A stretch of DNA of 45,964 nt from an uncultured Clostridia bacterium. GTDB lineage: Bacteria; Bacillota; Clostridia; Oscillospirales; CAG-272. Both the position numbers and the translations under genes were made by a program. The DNA is taken from positions 1 to 45,964 of the forward strand of contig CALYAD010000010.1 in the NCBI GenBank assembly GCA_944393415.1. The letters are read 5' to 3'. The notes under the pieces are model-generated. The model saw only the letters and a program-made list of their open reading frames with translations, was not told the DNA's origin and ran no database searches. The number at the start of each line of letters is the position of its first letter. Within the stretch, counting starts at the first letter, position 1. Below, one piece after another: positions 39,324 through 45,837 of the stretch.

Positions 39324-40205
39324 TTACAGTTCAGCGAATCCGAGCAAAGAGGTGTTTATGGCTTTTGCCACAAGCCCGGCGAGTGCGCTGACGGCGATAT
39401 CGGTCTCTTTAGGAGTGACGAAAAAATCGGTCTCGTTCTTAAGAAGCTGAGAAAGAGCTTCGGGTATTTCACTGATCCCCGCCTTTTCAAGAGCGTCGCA
39501 TACCAGCGTCGAGGACTGCACCACCGTGGGTACTCCTACTGATATGACCGGGACCCCCAGCGTGGCAAAGCTGATCTCCTTTCTGCTGTTTCCTACTCCC
39601 GAGCCCGGTGAAATGCCGGCGTCGGAAAGCTGTACCGCTGTCGTGAGACGGTCTACGTTTTTCGCGGCGAGCGCGTCTACGCATATCACGTATGACGGTT
39701 TAACGGTCCGTACCGCGGCCATGATGGACTCATACGACTCAATTCCGGTCTCGCCCGTAACTCCGGGTGTTATAACAGCCACCGACGTTCCGCCAAGCGA
39801 ATCGAAGAGCTCCCGTCTTTCTGTACGAAGATGCCGGGTCACGATAAGCCTGTCGGCACAAAGCGGTCCTATCGCGTCGGAGGTTATCTTTCGGTTACCG
39901 AGGCATACCGTCAGTACCGGTCCGCTCTTTCCTGCGCCGAGGGCCGATGCCATTTTCCTTATATATCCGGATATGGTCTTCACCGCGCCGTCAAGGCTTA
40001 TTTTATCAAGAAGCCAAGCCTGTCCCACATGTATCGTAACATAGTGCCCCGGGGTTATGCCGGGAGAATTGTTTTCGGAAACTTCCATTTCGTGTATCCC
40101 GAACCCGTTCTCCGTAAACTCGCGGATCTTTATGCCGTTTCCCTTCTTGTCTCCTTTTTCCATTGCCAGGTCTGTTCTTACGAATCCTTCTATCATACAC
40201 TTCAA
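39324..40205 (-). CDS. gpr: Germination protease (spore endopeptidase)
   Basis: Atypical aspartic-type protease that degrades small acid-soluble spore proteins at germination; made as a zymogen in the forespore. Signatures: N-terminal FVRTDLAMEKGDK, VCLGNRKITSDAIGPLCADRL, TPGVTGETGIESYESI and GSGVGNSRKEIS. Its 293 residues are shorter than the ~370 of Bacillus, as in many Clostridia. The start is either TTG at 40205 (four bases after AGAGGA) or ATG at 40196 (13 bases); I give the longer form. I could not identify a sigma-G promoter upstream. Its presence indicates spore-forming ancestry. Confidence 0.95.
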   Translation of the reverse strand: MKCMIEGFVRTDLAMEKGDKKGNGIKIREFTENGFGIHEMEVSENNSPGITPGHYVTIHVGQAWLLDKISLDGAVKTISGYIRKMASALGAGKSGPVLTVCLGNRKITSDAIGPLCADRLIVTRHLRTERRELFDSLGGTSVAVITPGVTGETGIESYESIMAAVRTVKPSYVICVDALAAKNVDRLTTAVQLSDAGISPGSGVGNSRKEISFATLGVPVISVGVPTVVQSSTLVCDALEKAGISEIPEALSQLLKNETDFFVTPKETDIAVSALAGLVAKAINTSLLGFAEL

Positions 40206-40494
40206 TGCTTCCTCTTTTGGTTTAATGTTTATGATGACCGCGCCTGTTACCGCCGCACAAGTGCCTTTTGGGCGCTTTTTTGCGTTAATGAGATTTCCGC
40301 TCTGTTAACTATCGTTATTTTCTCCGTTATACCGTTGATTATGTATTCAATCTTTAAATCCGAACATGCGCTCCCGCGTAAGTGTGTGTGAATATTTTGT
40401 AAATCTTTGTTTGTAAAAATCACCAAAAATCCATCGCGATTATTGTGCAAGAAAATGAAATTTTGATTTTTATAAAAAACAAAAGAAAAAACCA
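40206..40494. other. Divergent spacer between gpr and the binding-protein gene
   Basis: An AT-rich space with no gene. It contains a plus-strand terminator-like hairpin (40259-40281) and otherwise nothing I can identify; no clear sigma-G promoter for gpr was found. Confidence 0.4.
40259..40281 (+). terminator. Orphan plus-strand terminator upstream of gpr
   Basis: AAGTGCC (40259-40265), loop TTTTG, GGCGCTT (40271-40277; one G-U pair) running into TTTTTT. No plus-strand gene precedes it, so it may stop transcription antisense to gpr or end an unseen small RNA. Confidence 0.45.
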
Positions 40495-40523
40495 TTGCTA
40501 AATTAAAAAAATAGTGATATAAT
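40495..40523 (+). promoter_or_regulatory. Sigma-A promoter of the binding-protein gene
   Basis: TTGCTA (40495-40500), 17-base spacer, TATAAT (40518-40523), extended TGATATAAT. A 12-base palindrome CTATCGCGATAG (40537-40548) follows near the start of the transcript and could be an operator. Confidence 0.7.
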
Positions 40524-40568
40524 ACTTTATAAGTTTGCTATCGCGATAGAAAAATAGGAGGAAACTAA

Positions 40569-42515
40569 ATGAAAAAGCTTACAAGAATACTCTGTCTTGC
40601 GCTTTGTCTCATAATGCTTTTGCCGAGCATTGTGGCATGCGGCGAGGTGGATCTGTCTTCAGGTGCGCAGATAAATATGTATCTTACGTCTGAGGTATAT
40701 AATTTCGATCCGGCGTACGCGCATCTTGACAGCAGCGCAGTCAAGCTTCTCAGCCTTATGTATGAGGGTATCATGAAGCTTGACGATAACGGAAAAGTTA
40801 AAAAGGCTCTTTGCGATACGTGGGAATATGTAGAGGACGAGGGCATCGACGAGGAATCGGACGAAGATAATACTTATACCATGACCATAACCCTTAAGGA
40901 CTCCGGCTGGACGGACGGACGCGCGGTGCACGCGGATCAGTTTGTCTACGCATGGAAGCGTCTGCTCGAGCCGGACTTTGACGGCGAGGGAGCGGAATTG
41001 CTTTACGACATAAAGGGAGCGTGGGAAAGAAAGAACATGGGTCTCAGTCCGGACGATATCGGACTTTACGCGGACCAGAAGGTGCTTACGATAGAGTTCA
41101 AGCATTCCATCGATCCGGACGACTTCCTCAGAAAGCTTACAAGTATCGCGCTCGTACCGCTCCGTCAGGATAAAGTTGATTATTATCATGATTGGTCCAG
41201 CGCGAGCACTACAATAGTTACGAACGGTCCATTCTCGCTCGTATCATACTATCCGGGTCAAAGCATGGAGCTCGGACGCAACACATATTACAGGCATGAC
41301 GTCTCCGACGAGGACAAGGAGCCGAATCCGCTGAAGTATGTAAAACCGTACAGAATACTGATCGATTTTACTCTTAACGCGGAGGAGATGATGCAGCAGT
41401 TTGAAAACGGCGAGCTGTTTTATATAAGCGAGCTCCCGGCCTCCAAAGAGATAAGAGAGCAGTACATGGACAGAGTCAAGCTAAGCGATTCGCTATGCTC
41501 GCATGTATATTATTTCAACACGACCAAGGCCCCCTTTGACAATCCGACGGTACGTAAGGTTCTGAGCAGCGTTATAAGCCGCTCGGAAATAGTGAGCGAG
41601 GTAGTATACGCCACGGCGTCTACGGGATTTGTACCGCCGAACATCAACGACCTGACTTCAAGAGATGATTTCGCCGAAAATAACGCCAATAAGATATCTG
41701 CCGACGCAATGTCTATCGAAGAGGCAAGAAACTTACTGAGTCAGGCGGGCGTCAACCCCGCGGACTGCGAGCCGTTCGAGCTTACGGTGAGAGTCAACAC
41801 ATATTCCACGCTGAACGAATCCACCGGTTCTCTTGATATTTATGATCCCTCAATGGGCGGAGACAATATTTATAACACCGTCGACTACGTTGTCGCTCAG
41901 ATGGTCATTGAAAAATGGAGAGAGCTGGGATTTGACTGCAGCATTAAAGCCGTCAATACCGCGCGCTATAACGAAAGAACCTCAAGCCTTCAGCAGTTCA
42001 GAGATACTATGGTGGAATCAGTATACGGAACACACGGAGATGTCACATACGTGGAAAGCACAGAGGAGGATGGAACAATTAATTATGCCACCTTCAATGT
42101 CGAGAGAGCGTCCTTCGACGTTATAGCGCTTGACTATCAGCTTCTTGACACTACCGCTTTTTCAGTGCTCTCGGTTTTCGCCGCCGACTATTCCGGCGCG
42201 ACGCTCGATGAGAATTTCCAGACATACGGTCATATAACAGGATATAATAACGAGGCATACAATACGCTGATAGCCGAGGCGGACGCCGCTCGTATCGCCG
42301 GAGATACGGAAATTCTTTCGGCAAAGCTTCATGAGGCTGAGGCGTTACTCCTTGAGGAATGCCCTGTTATGCCCATCTTTGTATATCAGAACGTAAGGCT
42401 GGTAAGCAGCAGTCTTTCAAGGTACGAAGAAACCGGATGGGGAGCTCCGATATTCGATAAGGTAAACCTCAAGAACTGGAGGGATCATCTCCCCAATAGC
42501 GACGAAACCGCGTGA
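40569..42515 (+). CDS. Lipoprotein substrate-binding protein, SBP family 5 (oligopeptide type)
   Basis: 648 residues. Signal peptide MKKLTRILCLALCLIMLLPS with lipobox IVAC (Cys24), so it is anchored outside the membrane. The SBP_5 fold is shown by YNFDPAYAHLDSSA, LMYEGIMKLDDNGKVKKAL, SGWTDGRAVHADQFVYAWKR, TNGPFSLVSYYPGQ, YYFNTTKAPFDNPTVRKVLS and a late CPVMPIFVYQNVRLV. It presents peptides or similar ligands to an ABC importer, but no permease or ATPase gene is adjacent, so it is an orphan. AGGAGGAAA precedes the ATG. Single-gene transcription is likely, with a terminator at 42634. Confidence 0.93.
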   Translation: MKKLTRILCLALCLIMLLPSIVACGEVDLSSGAQINMYLTSEVYNFDPAYAHLDSSAVKLLSLMYEGIMKLDDNGKVKKALCDTWEYVEDEGIDEESDEDNTYTMTITLKDSGWTDGRAVHADQFVYAWKRLLEPDFDGEGAELLYDIKGAWERKNMGLSPDDIGLYADQKVLTIEFKHSIDPDDFLRKLTSIALVPLRQDKVDYYHDWSSASTTIVTNGPFSLVSYYPGQSMELGRNTYYRHDVSDEDKEPNPLKYVKPYRILIDFTLNAEEMMQQFENGELFYISELPASKEIREQYMDRVKLSDSLCSHVYYFNTTKAPFDNPTVRKVLSSVISRSEIVSEVVYATASTGFVPPNINDLTSRDDFAENNANKISADAMSIEEARNLLSQAGVNPADCEPFELTVRVNTYSTLNESTGSLDIYDPSMGGDNIYNTVDYVVAQMVIEKWRELGFDCSIKAVNTARYNERTSSLQQFRDTMVESVYGTHGDVTYVESTEEDGTINYATFNVERASFDVIALDYQLLDTTAFSVLSVFAADYSGATLDENFQTYGHITGYNNEAYNTLIAEADAARIAGDTEILSAKLHEAEALLLEECPVMPIFVYQNVRLVSSSLSRYEETGWGAPIFDKVNLKNWRDHLPNSDETA

Positions 42516-42633
42516 TAACCGCCCTATGTCCGACGAACTATGCCGCTTAATTAAAAGGCATCGTTTCAGCGGATCGGCGCGATTATAGCTATCGCCGGGA
42601 CAGATCAGATAGACAAGACCGAAAAAGTAATAT

Positions 42634-42696
42634 AAAGGGCAGTTTCCGTGAAGCCAACGCTCCGAAATAGAAGCTTCCGGGACTGCCCCTTTTTCT
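42634..42696 (+). terminator. Terminator after the binding-protein gene
   Basis: AAAGGGCAGT ... ACTGCCCCTTTTTC with an inner CCG/CGG extension and a long loop. It lies about 120 bases beyond the stop. Confidence 0.75.
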
Positions 42697-42749
42697 TTTA
42701 ATACAGCTTAATTATACATCAGGAAGACGGTAAGGAGTGTGATCTAAAC

Positions 42750-43295
42750 ATGCAGGCTCCTCTCAGGGAAAAAAACGATATAAAGATATTTATTTTGTAT
42801 TTGATGAGAAACGTCGGATATCCTTTGGATTTTCCGAATATTAACGACATAGTGGTTCAGGACGGTCTGGTTAATTATTTTGATTTCGCGGAATGCTTTG
42901 CGGAGCTGCTTGAAACAGGCAATATAGAGGAAATAAAAAGCAACGGTGAATCGCTCTACAGAGTAACCGAACAGGGCAGGCAGGTGGCGGACAGTCTGCA
43001 AAGCGATCTGATGATGATGATACGCGAAAAAAGCCTCAGAAGCGCACTCAGGCTGTTATCGTTCAAAAAACGCGGCTCCCGTATAAAATACGATTACAAA
43101 GAACGCCCTGACGGGGGCTACGATTTTCAATGTATAATAATAGAGGCAAATTCCGAAATCATGAATCTGACTTTCATGGTTGATAATAAGAAGCTGCTTG
43201 ACAGAATAATATATAACTTTGAAAATAAACCGGAGATCATTTATCGGGGAATCCTTTCGGTTCTTTCCGGAGATATAAATTATCTGATAAATTGA
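42750..43295 (+). CDS. DUF4364 family protein
   Basis: 181 residues. NDIKIFILYLMRNVGYPLDF, NDIVVQDGLVNYFDFAECFAELLE and YRVTEQGRQVADSL (a winged-helix-like N-terminal half of about 90 residues) are the recognisable features of DUF4364, a family common in Clostridia. The C-terminal half is beta-rich (YDYKERPDGGYDFQCIIIEA). A DNA-binding regulatory role is likely from the fold but not shown. GTAAGGAGTG precedes the ATG at 42750. Confidence 0.88.
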   Translation: MQAPLREKNDIKIFILYLMRNVGYPLDFPNINDIVVQDGLVNYFDFAECFAELLETGNIEEIKSNGESLYRVTEQGRQVADSLQSDLMMMIREKSLRSALRLLSFKKRGSRIKYDYKERPDGGYDFQCIIIEANSEIMNLTFMVDNKKLLDRIIYNFENKPEIIYRGILSVLSGDINYLIN

Positions 43296-43340
43296 TTTGT
43301 GAATATTGACCTTTTTGAGCGCTTAAATTTGTGTGTTTTG

Positions 43341-43356
43341 CTGATGATAATCATTG
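43341..43356. promoter_or_regulatory. Fur-box-like palindrome
   Basis: ATGATAATCATT inside CTGATGATAATCATTG matches the central 12 positions of the classical Fur 19-mer. It lies 45 bases after the DUF4364 stop and well upstream of the sigma factor promoter. It is a weak candidate in AT-rich DNA. Confidence 0.3.
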
Positions 43357-43370
43357 ATTTTTTTTAATAC

Positions 43371-43428
43371 GACAAATTTAAACAGTGTTTTTTTACAAAT
43401 TTTTACACGCGTTTTTGTTTAAATTGTC
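43371..43428. promoter_or_regulatory. Inverted repeat upstream of the sigma factor promoter
   Basis: GACAAATTTAAACA (43371-43384) and TGTTTAAATTGTC (43416-43428) are inverse copies with one inserted A, 31 bases apart. They end 41 bases before the -35 box. The layout suits an operator pair or cruciform rather than a transcript hairpin for the gene. Confidence 0.45.
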
Positions 43429-43469
43429 ATAGGTGATAAAATCATTATAAATTTTTTTGTAATAAACTA

Positions 43470-43498
43470 TTGACAATTTGGTAAATAAAGTATATAAT
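43470..43498 (+). promoter_or_regulatory. Sigma-A promoter of the sigma factor gene
   Basis: TTGACA (43470-43475), 17-base spacer, TATAAT (43493-43498): perfect consensus. Confidence 0.85.
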
Positions 43499-43527
43499 GT
43501 GTTTAAGCAAGCAAAGGAACGATAAAT

Positions 43528-44079
43528 ATGAGTAAAAAAGAATATGATCAAATAAATATCGGGGACGAGGTCGCTTTCAAGGAGCTTCTTCAGAAATTTG
43601 AGCCTCTTATAAGCAGCGAGGTCTCCCTTGCTGTAAAAAGCGCCGGCAATCTTGAAATAGATGCTGACGATATGCGTTCCGAAGCAATGCTTGCGCTGTA
43701 CAGAGCCGCAATAAGCTATGTGCCCAGCGATAAAGTTACTTTGGGATTATATGCCAAAATATGTATAAGAAACAGGATGATTTCTTATATCAGAAAACAG
43801 GTGACTGCCCAGAAACGTAAAAACAAGAATACGGAACACGCTCTCGAAGCTCCGCGCGACGAGGCAGAGGAATACCTGCTTGCGCTCGAAAGCAGTGAAA
43901 AGCTGAGAAGAATAGTAGATAATGACCTTACAGATTACGAAAGATCGGTTTTCAGGCTTTATATTCAGAAAAAAAGCTATACGGAGATAGGCGAGGCGCT
44001 CGGACGTGACGCCAAGTCCGTAGGCAACGCGGTGTATCGTGTCAAACGAAAAATAAAAAAGCTGTATATGCCGGAATAG
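43528..44079 (+). CDS. RNA polymerase sigma-70 family factor (SigH-like)
   Basis: 183 residues with region 2 (about 25-92; DDMRSEAMLALYRAA, then LGLYAKICIRNRMISYIRKQ) and region 4 (about 132-178; LTDYERSVFRLYIQKKSYTEIGEALGRDAKSVGNAVYRVKRKIKK, split here by the helix-turn-helix). Region 3 is replaced by a short basic/acidic linker. It is closest in layout to SigH/sigma-30, the factor for early sporulation and stationary phase, and fits the presence of gpr. An ECF-type identity is less likely but not excluded. AAAGGAACG precedes the ATG. Confidence 0.88.
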   Translation: MSKKEYDQINIGDEVAFKELLQKFEPLISSEVSLAVKSAGNLEIDADDMRSEAMLALYRAAISYVPSDKVTLGLYAKICIRNRMISYIRKQVTAQKRKNKNTEHALEAPRDEAEEYLLALESSEKLRRIVDNDLTDYERSVFRLYIQKKSYTEIGEALGRDAKSVGNAVYRVKRKIKKLYMPE

Positions 44080-44209
44080 AACCGGCATTACATATATGCC
44101 CGAATAGCTTAAAACAAAGCACTGTACATGCTTGTCCACGCATTGCAGGATGACGGTGTCAGTCCGTCTGAGGGAACACACATTTTATATTCAAAGCGAG
44201 GTAACAACC

Positions 44210-44470
44210 ATGTACGAGGACAAGACTTTAATATGCAAGGACTGTGGTCAGGAGTTCGTTTTTACGGCAGGCGAGCAGGAATTCTATGCCGAAAAGGGCT
44301 TCCAGAACGAGCCGCAGAGATGCAAGGCGTGCCGTGATAAGAGAAAAAGCAAGCAGTACTTCACGGTACCGTGCGCCAACTGCGGAAAAGACGCAAGAGT
44401 ACCTTTCCAGCCCACAAGCGACAGACCGGTGCTTTGCAGCGAGTGCTTTGCGGCGTCTAAAATAAACTGA
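44210..44470 (+). CDS. Zinc-ribbon domain protein
   Basis: 86 residues with two zinc-ribbon units: Cys9/Cys12 with Cys38/Cys41 (CKDCGQEFVFTAGEQEFYAE, CKAC) and Cys55/Cys58 with Cys76/Cys79 (CANCGKDARVPFQP, CSEC). The first unit is the zf-trcl/'CxxC-EFVFTAGEQEFY' type common in Clostridia. The second matches a CxxC-R-VPF-P short motif often seen with it. Function is not established; nucleic acid or protein binding is possible. The ATG at 44210 follows GAGGTAAC. It starts 130 bases after the sigma factor, with no terminator seen between. Confidence 0.85.
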   Translation: MYEDKTLICKDCGQEFVFTAGEQEFYAEKGFQNEPQRCKACRDKRKSKQYFTVPCANCGKDARVPFQPTSDRPVLCSECFAASKIN

Positions 44471-44538
44471 AAAACACGGCATATAGAGATCATCCACATA
44501 AACTTAAACGGTTATTTGGGTAAATACTCCGGACGAAA

Positions 44539-44565
44539 CCCGCGCTTTCATAAGCGCGGGTGTTT
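44539..44565 (+). terminator. Terminator after the zinc-ribbon gene
   Basis: CCCGCGCTT, loop TCAT, AAGCGCGGG (44539-44560), then TGTTT. A second stem, AAGCGC...GGGCGCTT (about 44578-44618), follows. Confidence 0.65.
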
Positions 44566-44649
44566 ATGAAATGGCACAAAGCGCGCCTGAATAAGCTTTA
44601 GCTGTTTCGGGCGCTTCTTTGCGCAGACAATAAATACGGATGCTCTGCT

Positions 44650-44816
44650 TTAAGGGAACTTCTTGAAAGAAGTTCCCTTAACAACCCTCAAGAACTTTTC
44701 TGAAGGGAAATAATTAAGCGGCTTTACGATGCCGCATCGAACTTCTCCTGTATTTTTCTTCCGGAGAAATTTTTGGGAGGTTTCAGGAACCCTTTTTTTC
44801 AAAAAGGGTTCCTGAG
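44650..44816. repeat. Hairpin-ended repeat, copy 9
   Basis: 167 bp, complete. Left hairpin TTAAGGGAACTTCTT/AAGAAGTTCCCTTAA, CCCTCAAGAACTTTTCTGAAGG, the internal block TTAAGCGGCTTTACGA (the inverse of the block in copies 2 and 3), CTTCTCCTGTATTTTTC, CCGGAGAAATTTTTGGGAGG and right hairpin TTTCAGGAACCC.../...GGGTTCCTGAGAAA. It lies between convergent genes. Confidence 0.85.
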
Positions 44817-44863
44817 AAAAGTTTTTTATCAGCTTTGTGAAGCAAGGGATACTTTTCCTGAAA

Positions 44864-45172
44864 TTAACTGTTTTTTATTAGTCGTTCTATGTAGTCTATA
44901 ATCAGCTTTTGTTCCTCTTTGGGCAGCATATTGAATTTTTCTGTTATACTCGTTATCAGCATGTCTTTATTGGTTGGAATAATCTCGCTTGCGGGAACTT
45001 CAAGGGCGTTTGCGATTTTTACTAATGTTATTAAAGTGAAATTTCTGCTCCCGCGCTCAATTGAACCTATAAAGATTTCGCTTAAACCGCACTTTTTTGC
45101 GAGCATGGCTTGCGTTAATTTTTTTTCCTTGCGTATTCGTCTTATGTTTTCTCTTATTGGTTTCATATCCAT
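44864..45172 (-). CDS. Small Xre-family transcriptional regulator
   Basis: 102 residues. An HTH_3 domain fills residues 6-66 (IRENIRRIRKEKKLTQAMLA, KKCGLSEIFIGSIERGSRNF, TLITLVKIANALEVPASEII); the rest is a helical tail (TEKFNMLPKEEQKLIIDYIERL) typical of SinR-like or clostridial single-domain regulators. The ATG at 45172 is chosen because GAGG lies ten bases before it; the open frame extends to 45208 without a site. The target is unknown. The next gene on the other side (45501) is divergent. Confidence 0.87.
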   Translation of the reverse strand: MDMKPIRENIRRIRKEKKLTQAMLAKKCGLSEIFIGSIERGSRNFTLITLVKIANALEVPASEIIPTNKDMLITSITEKFNMLPKEEQKLIIDYIERLIKNS

Positions 45173-45367
45173 GTTTATATACCTCACTATTTTAGGATTC
45201 AAATACAATTATAATGATTTTTTCTTTTTTATCTCGTGGAATTCCGTGATTTTGGTTTATTTGCGGAAATATTTAATATAAATTTTCATTATATACATAA
45301 AATATCTTTTATATTATGGTAAAAATTAAAAGTATAAAGCTATATTTCAATGTCAGAATGCGGACGG
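45173..45367. other. AT-rich divergent spacer
   Basis: Very AT-rich. A minus-strand TATAAT (45213-45208) could serve the Xre gene but has no good -35 box at 17 bases. Nothing else is recognised. Confidence 0.3.
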
Positions 45368-45500
45368 TTTCTCGCTTAAATGTTTTTGCGGAGCAGTACA
45401 CACGTTGAATGACGGGGCTTCGACCCTTATTGAATAAAATTAAAATTAAAACCGTTTAAAACGATTTTTTAGCCGACTGCGTCGGCATGGAGGAGCACAC
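45368..45500 (+). repeat. Diverged leader repeat before the 96-residue gene
   Basis: Starts TTTCTCGCTTAAATG and contains TTTTTGCGGAGCA as in the units at 17550 and 31940. The middle is replaced by unrelated bases with AAAATTAAAATTAAAACCG, and it ends with the hairpin module at 45472. Confidence 0.55.
45472..45500 (+). promoter_or_regulatory. Leader hairpin plus Shine-Dalgarno module before the 96-residue gene
   Basis: GCCGAC (45472-45477), loop TGC, GTCGGC (45481-45486), then ATGGAGGAGCACAC and ATG at 45501. The stem differs from GCCGCC/GGCGGC by a C-to-A and matching G-to-T change, so pairing is kept. Confidence 0.7.
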
Positions 45501-45791
45501 ATGGAAATTAATACAGAAAAACTCGAGAGGCATGAAGCAAGAAATTATTTAAGAGGATTATTGCGCTTCCCGGAGCTGAAAAACAACGAGCTTCATAAAA
45601 AAGCAATTGAATATGCGAAAAATCTGCAGATCGCTTATGTAAGAAGCAGTATTAAGCTCAATATTTCCGACGATGAGCTTTACTCACTTATTGAAATATT
45701 TTTCCCTTATGAAGCCGAAAACTCTGAATATCGCTTTACGCTTGACGATATGAATGAGTTTGTAAAAAAACGTGAAAATATCCTGAAATAA
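45501..45791 (+). CDS. Small protein of unknown function
   Basis: 96 residues, no membrane segment, no cysteines. Mostly helical in appearance: TEKLERHEARNYLRGLLRFP, NNELHKKAIEYAKNLQIAYV, SDDELYSLIEIFFPYEAENS, DDMNEFVKKRENI. No family is recognised. GGAGG lies eight bases before the ATG within the leader module, and a terminator follows. It stands beside an insertion-sequence end and a divergent Xre gene; a regulator-linked accessory gene is possible but unproven. Confidence 0.65.
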   Translation: MEINTEKLERHEARNYLRGLLRFPELKNNELHKKAIEYAKNLQIAYVRSSIKLNISDDELYSLIEIFFPYEAENSEYRFTLDDMNEFVKKRENILK

Positions 45792-45795
45792 AAAA

Positions 45796-45825
45796 TAGGG
45801 AACTCGAAAAAAGTTCCCTATTTTG
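45796..45825 (+). terminator. Terminator after the 96-residue gene
   Basis: ATAGGGAACT, loop CGAAAAA, AGTTCCCTAT, then TTTGTCTTTT. The stem carries the GGGAACT core of the hairpin-ended repeats. Confidence 0.8.
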
Positions 45826-45837
45826 TCTTTTCCGTAA

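Noticed and set aside
43341..43356. Functional Fur operator
   Set aside because: Only the central 12 bases fit, the position is far from any promoter, and AT-rich palindromes are expected by chance here; kept only as a low-confidence feature.
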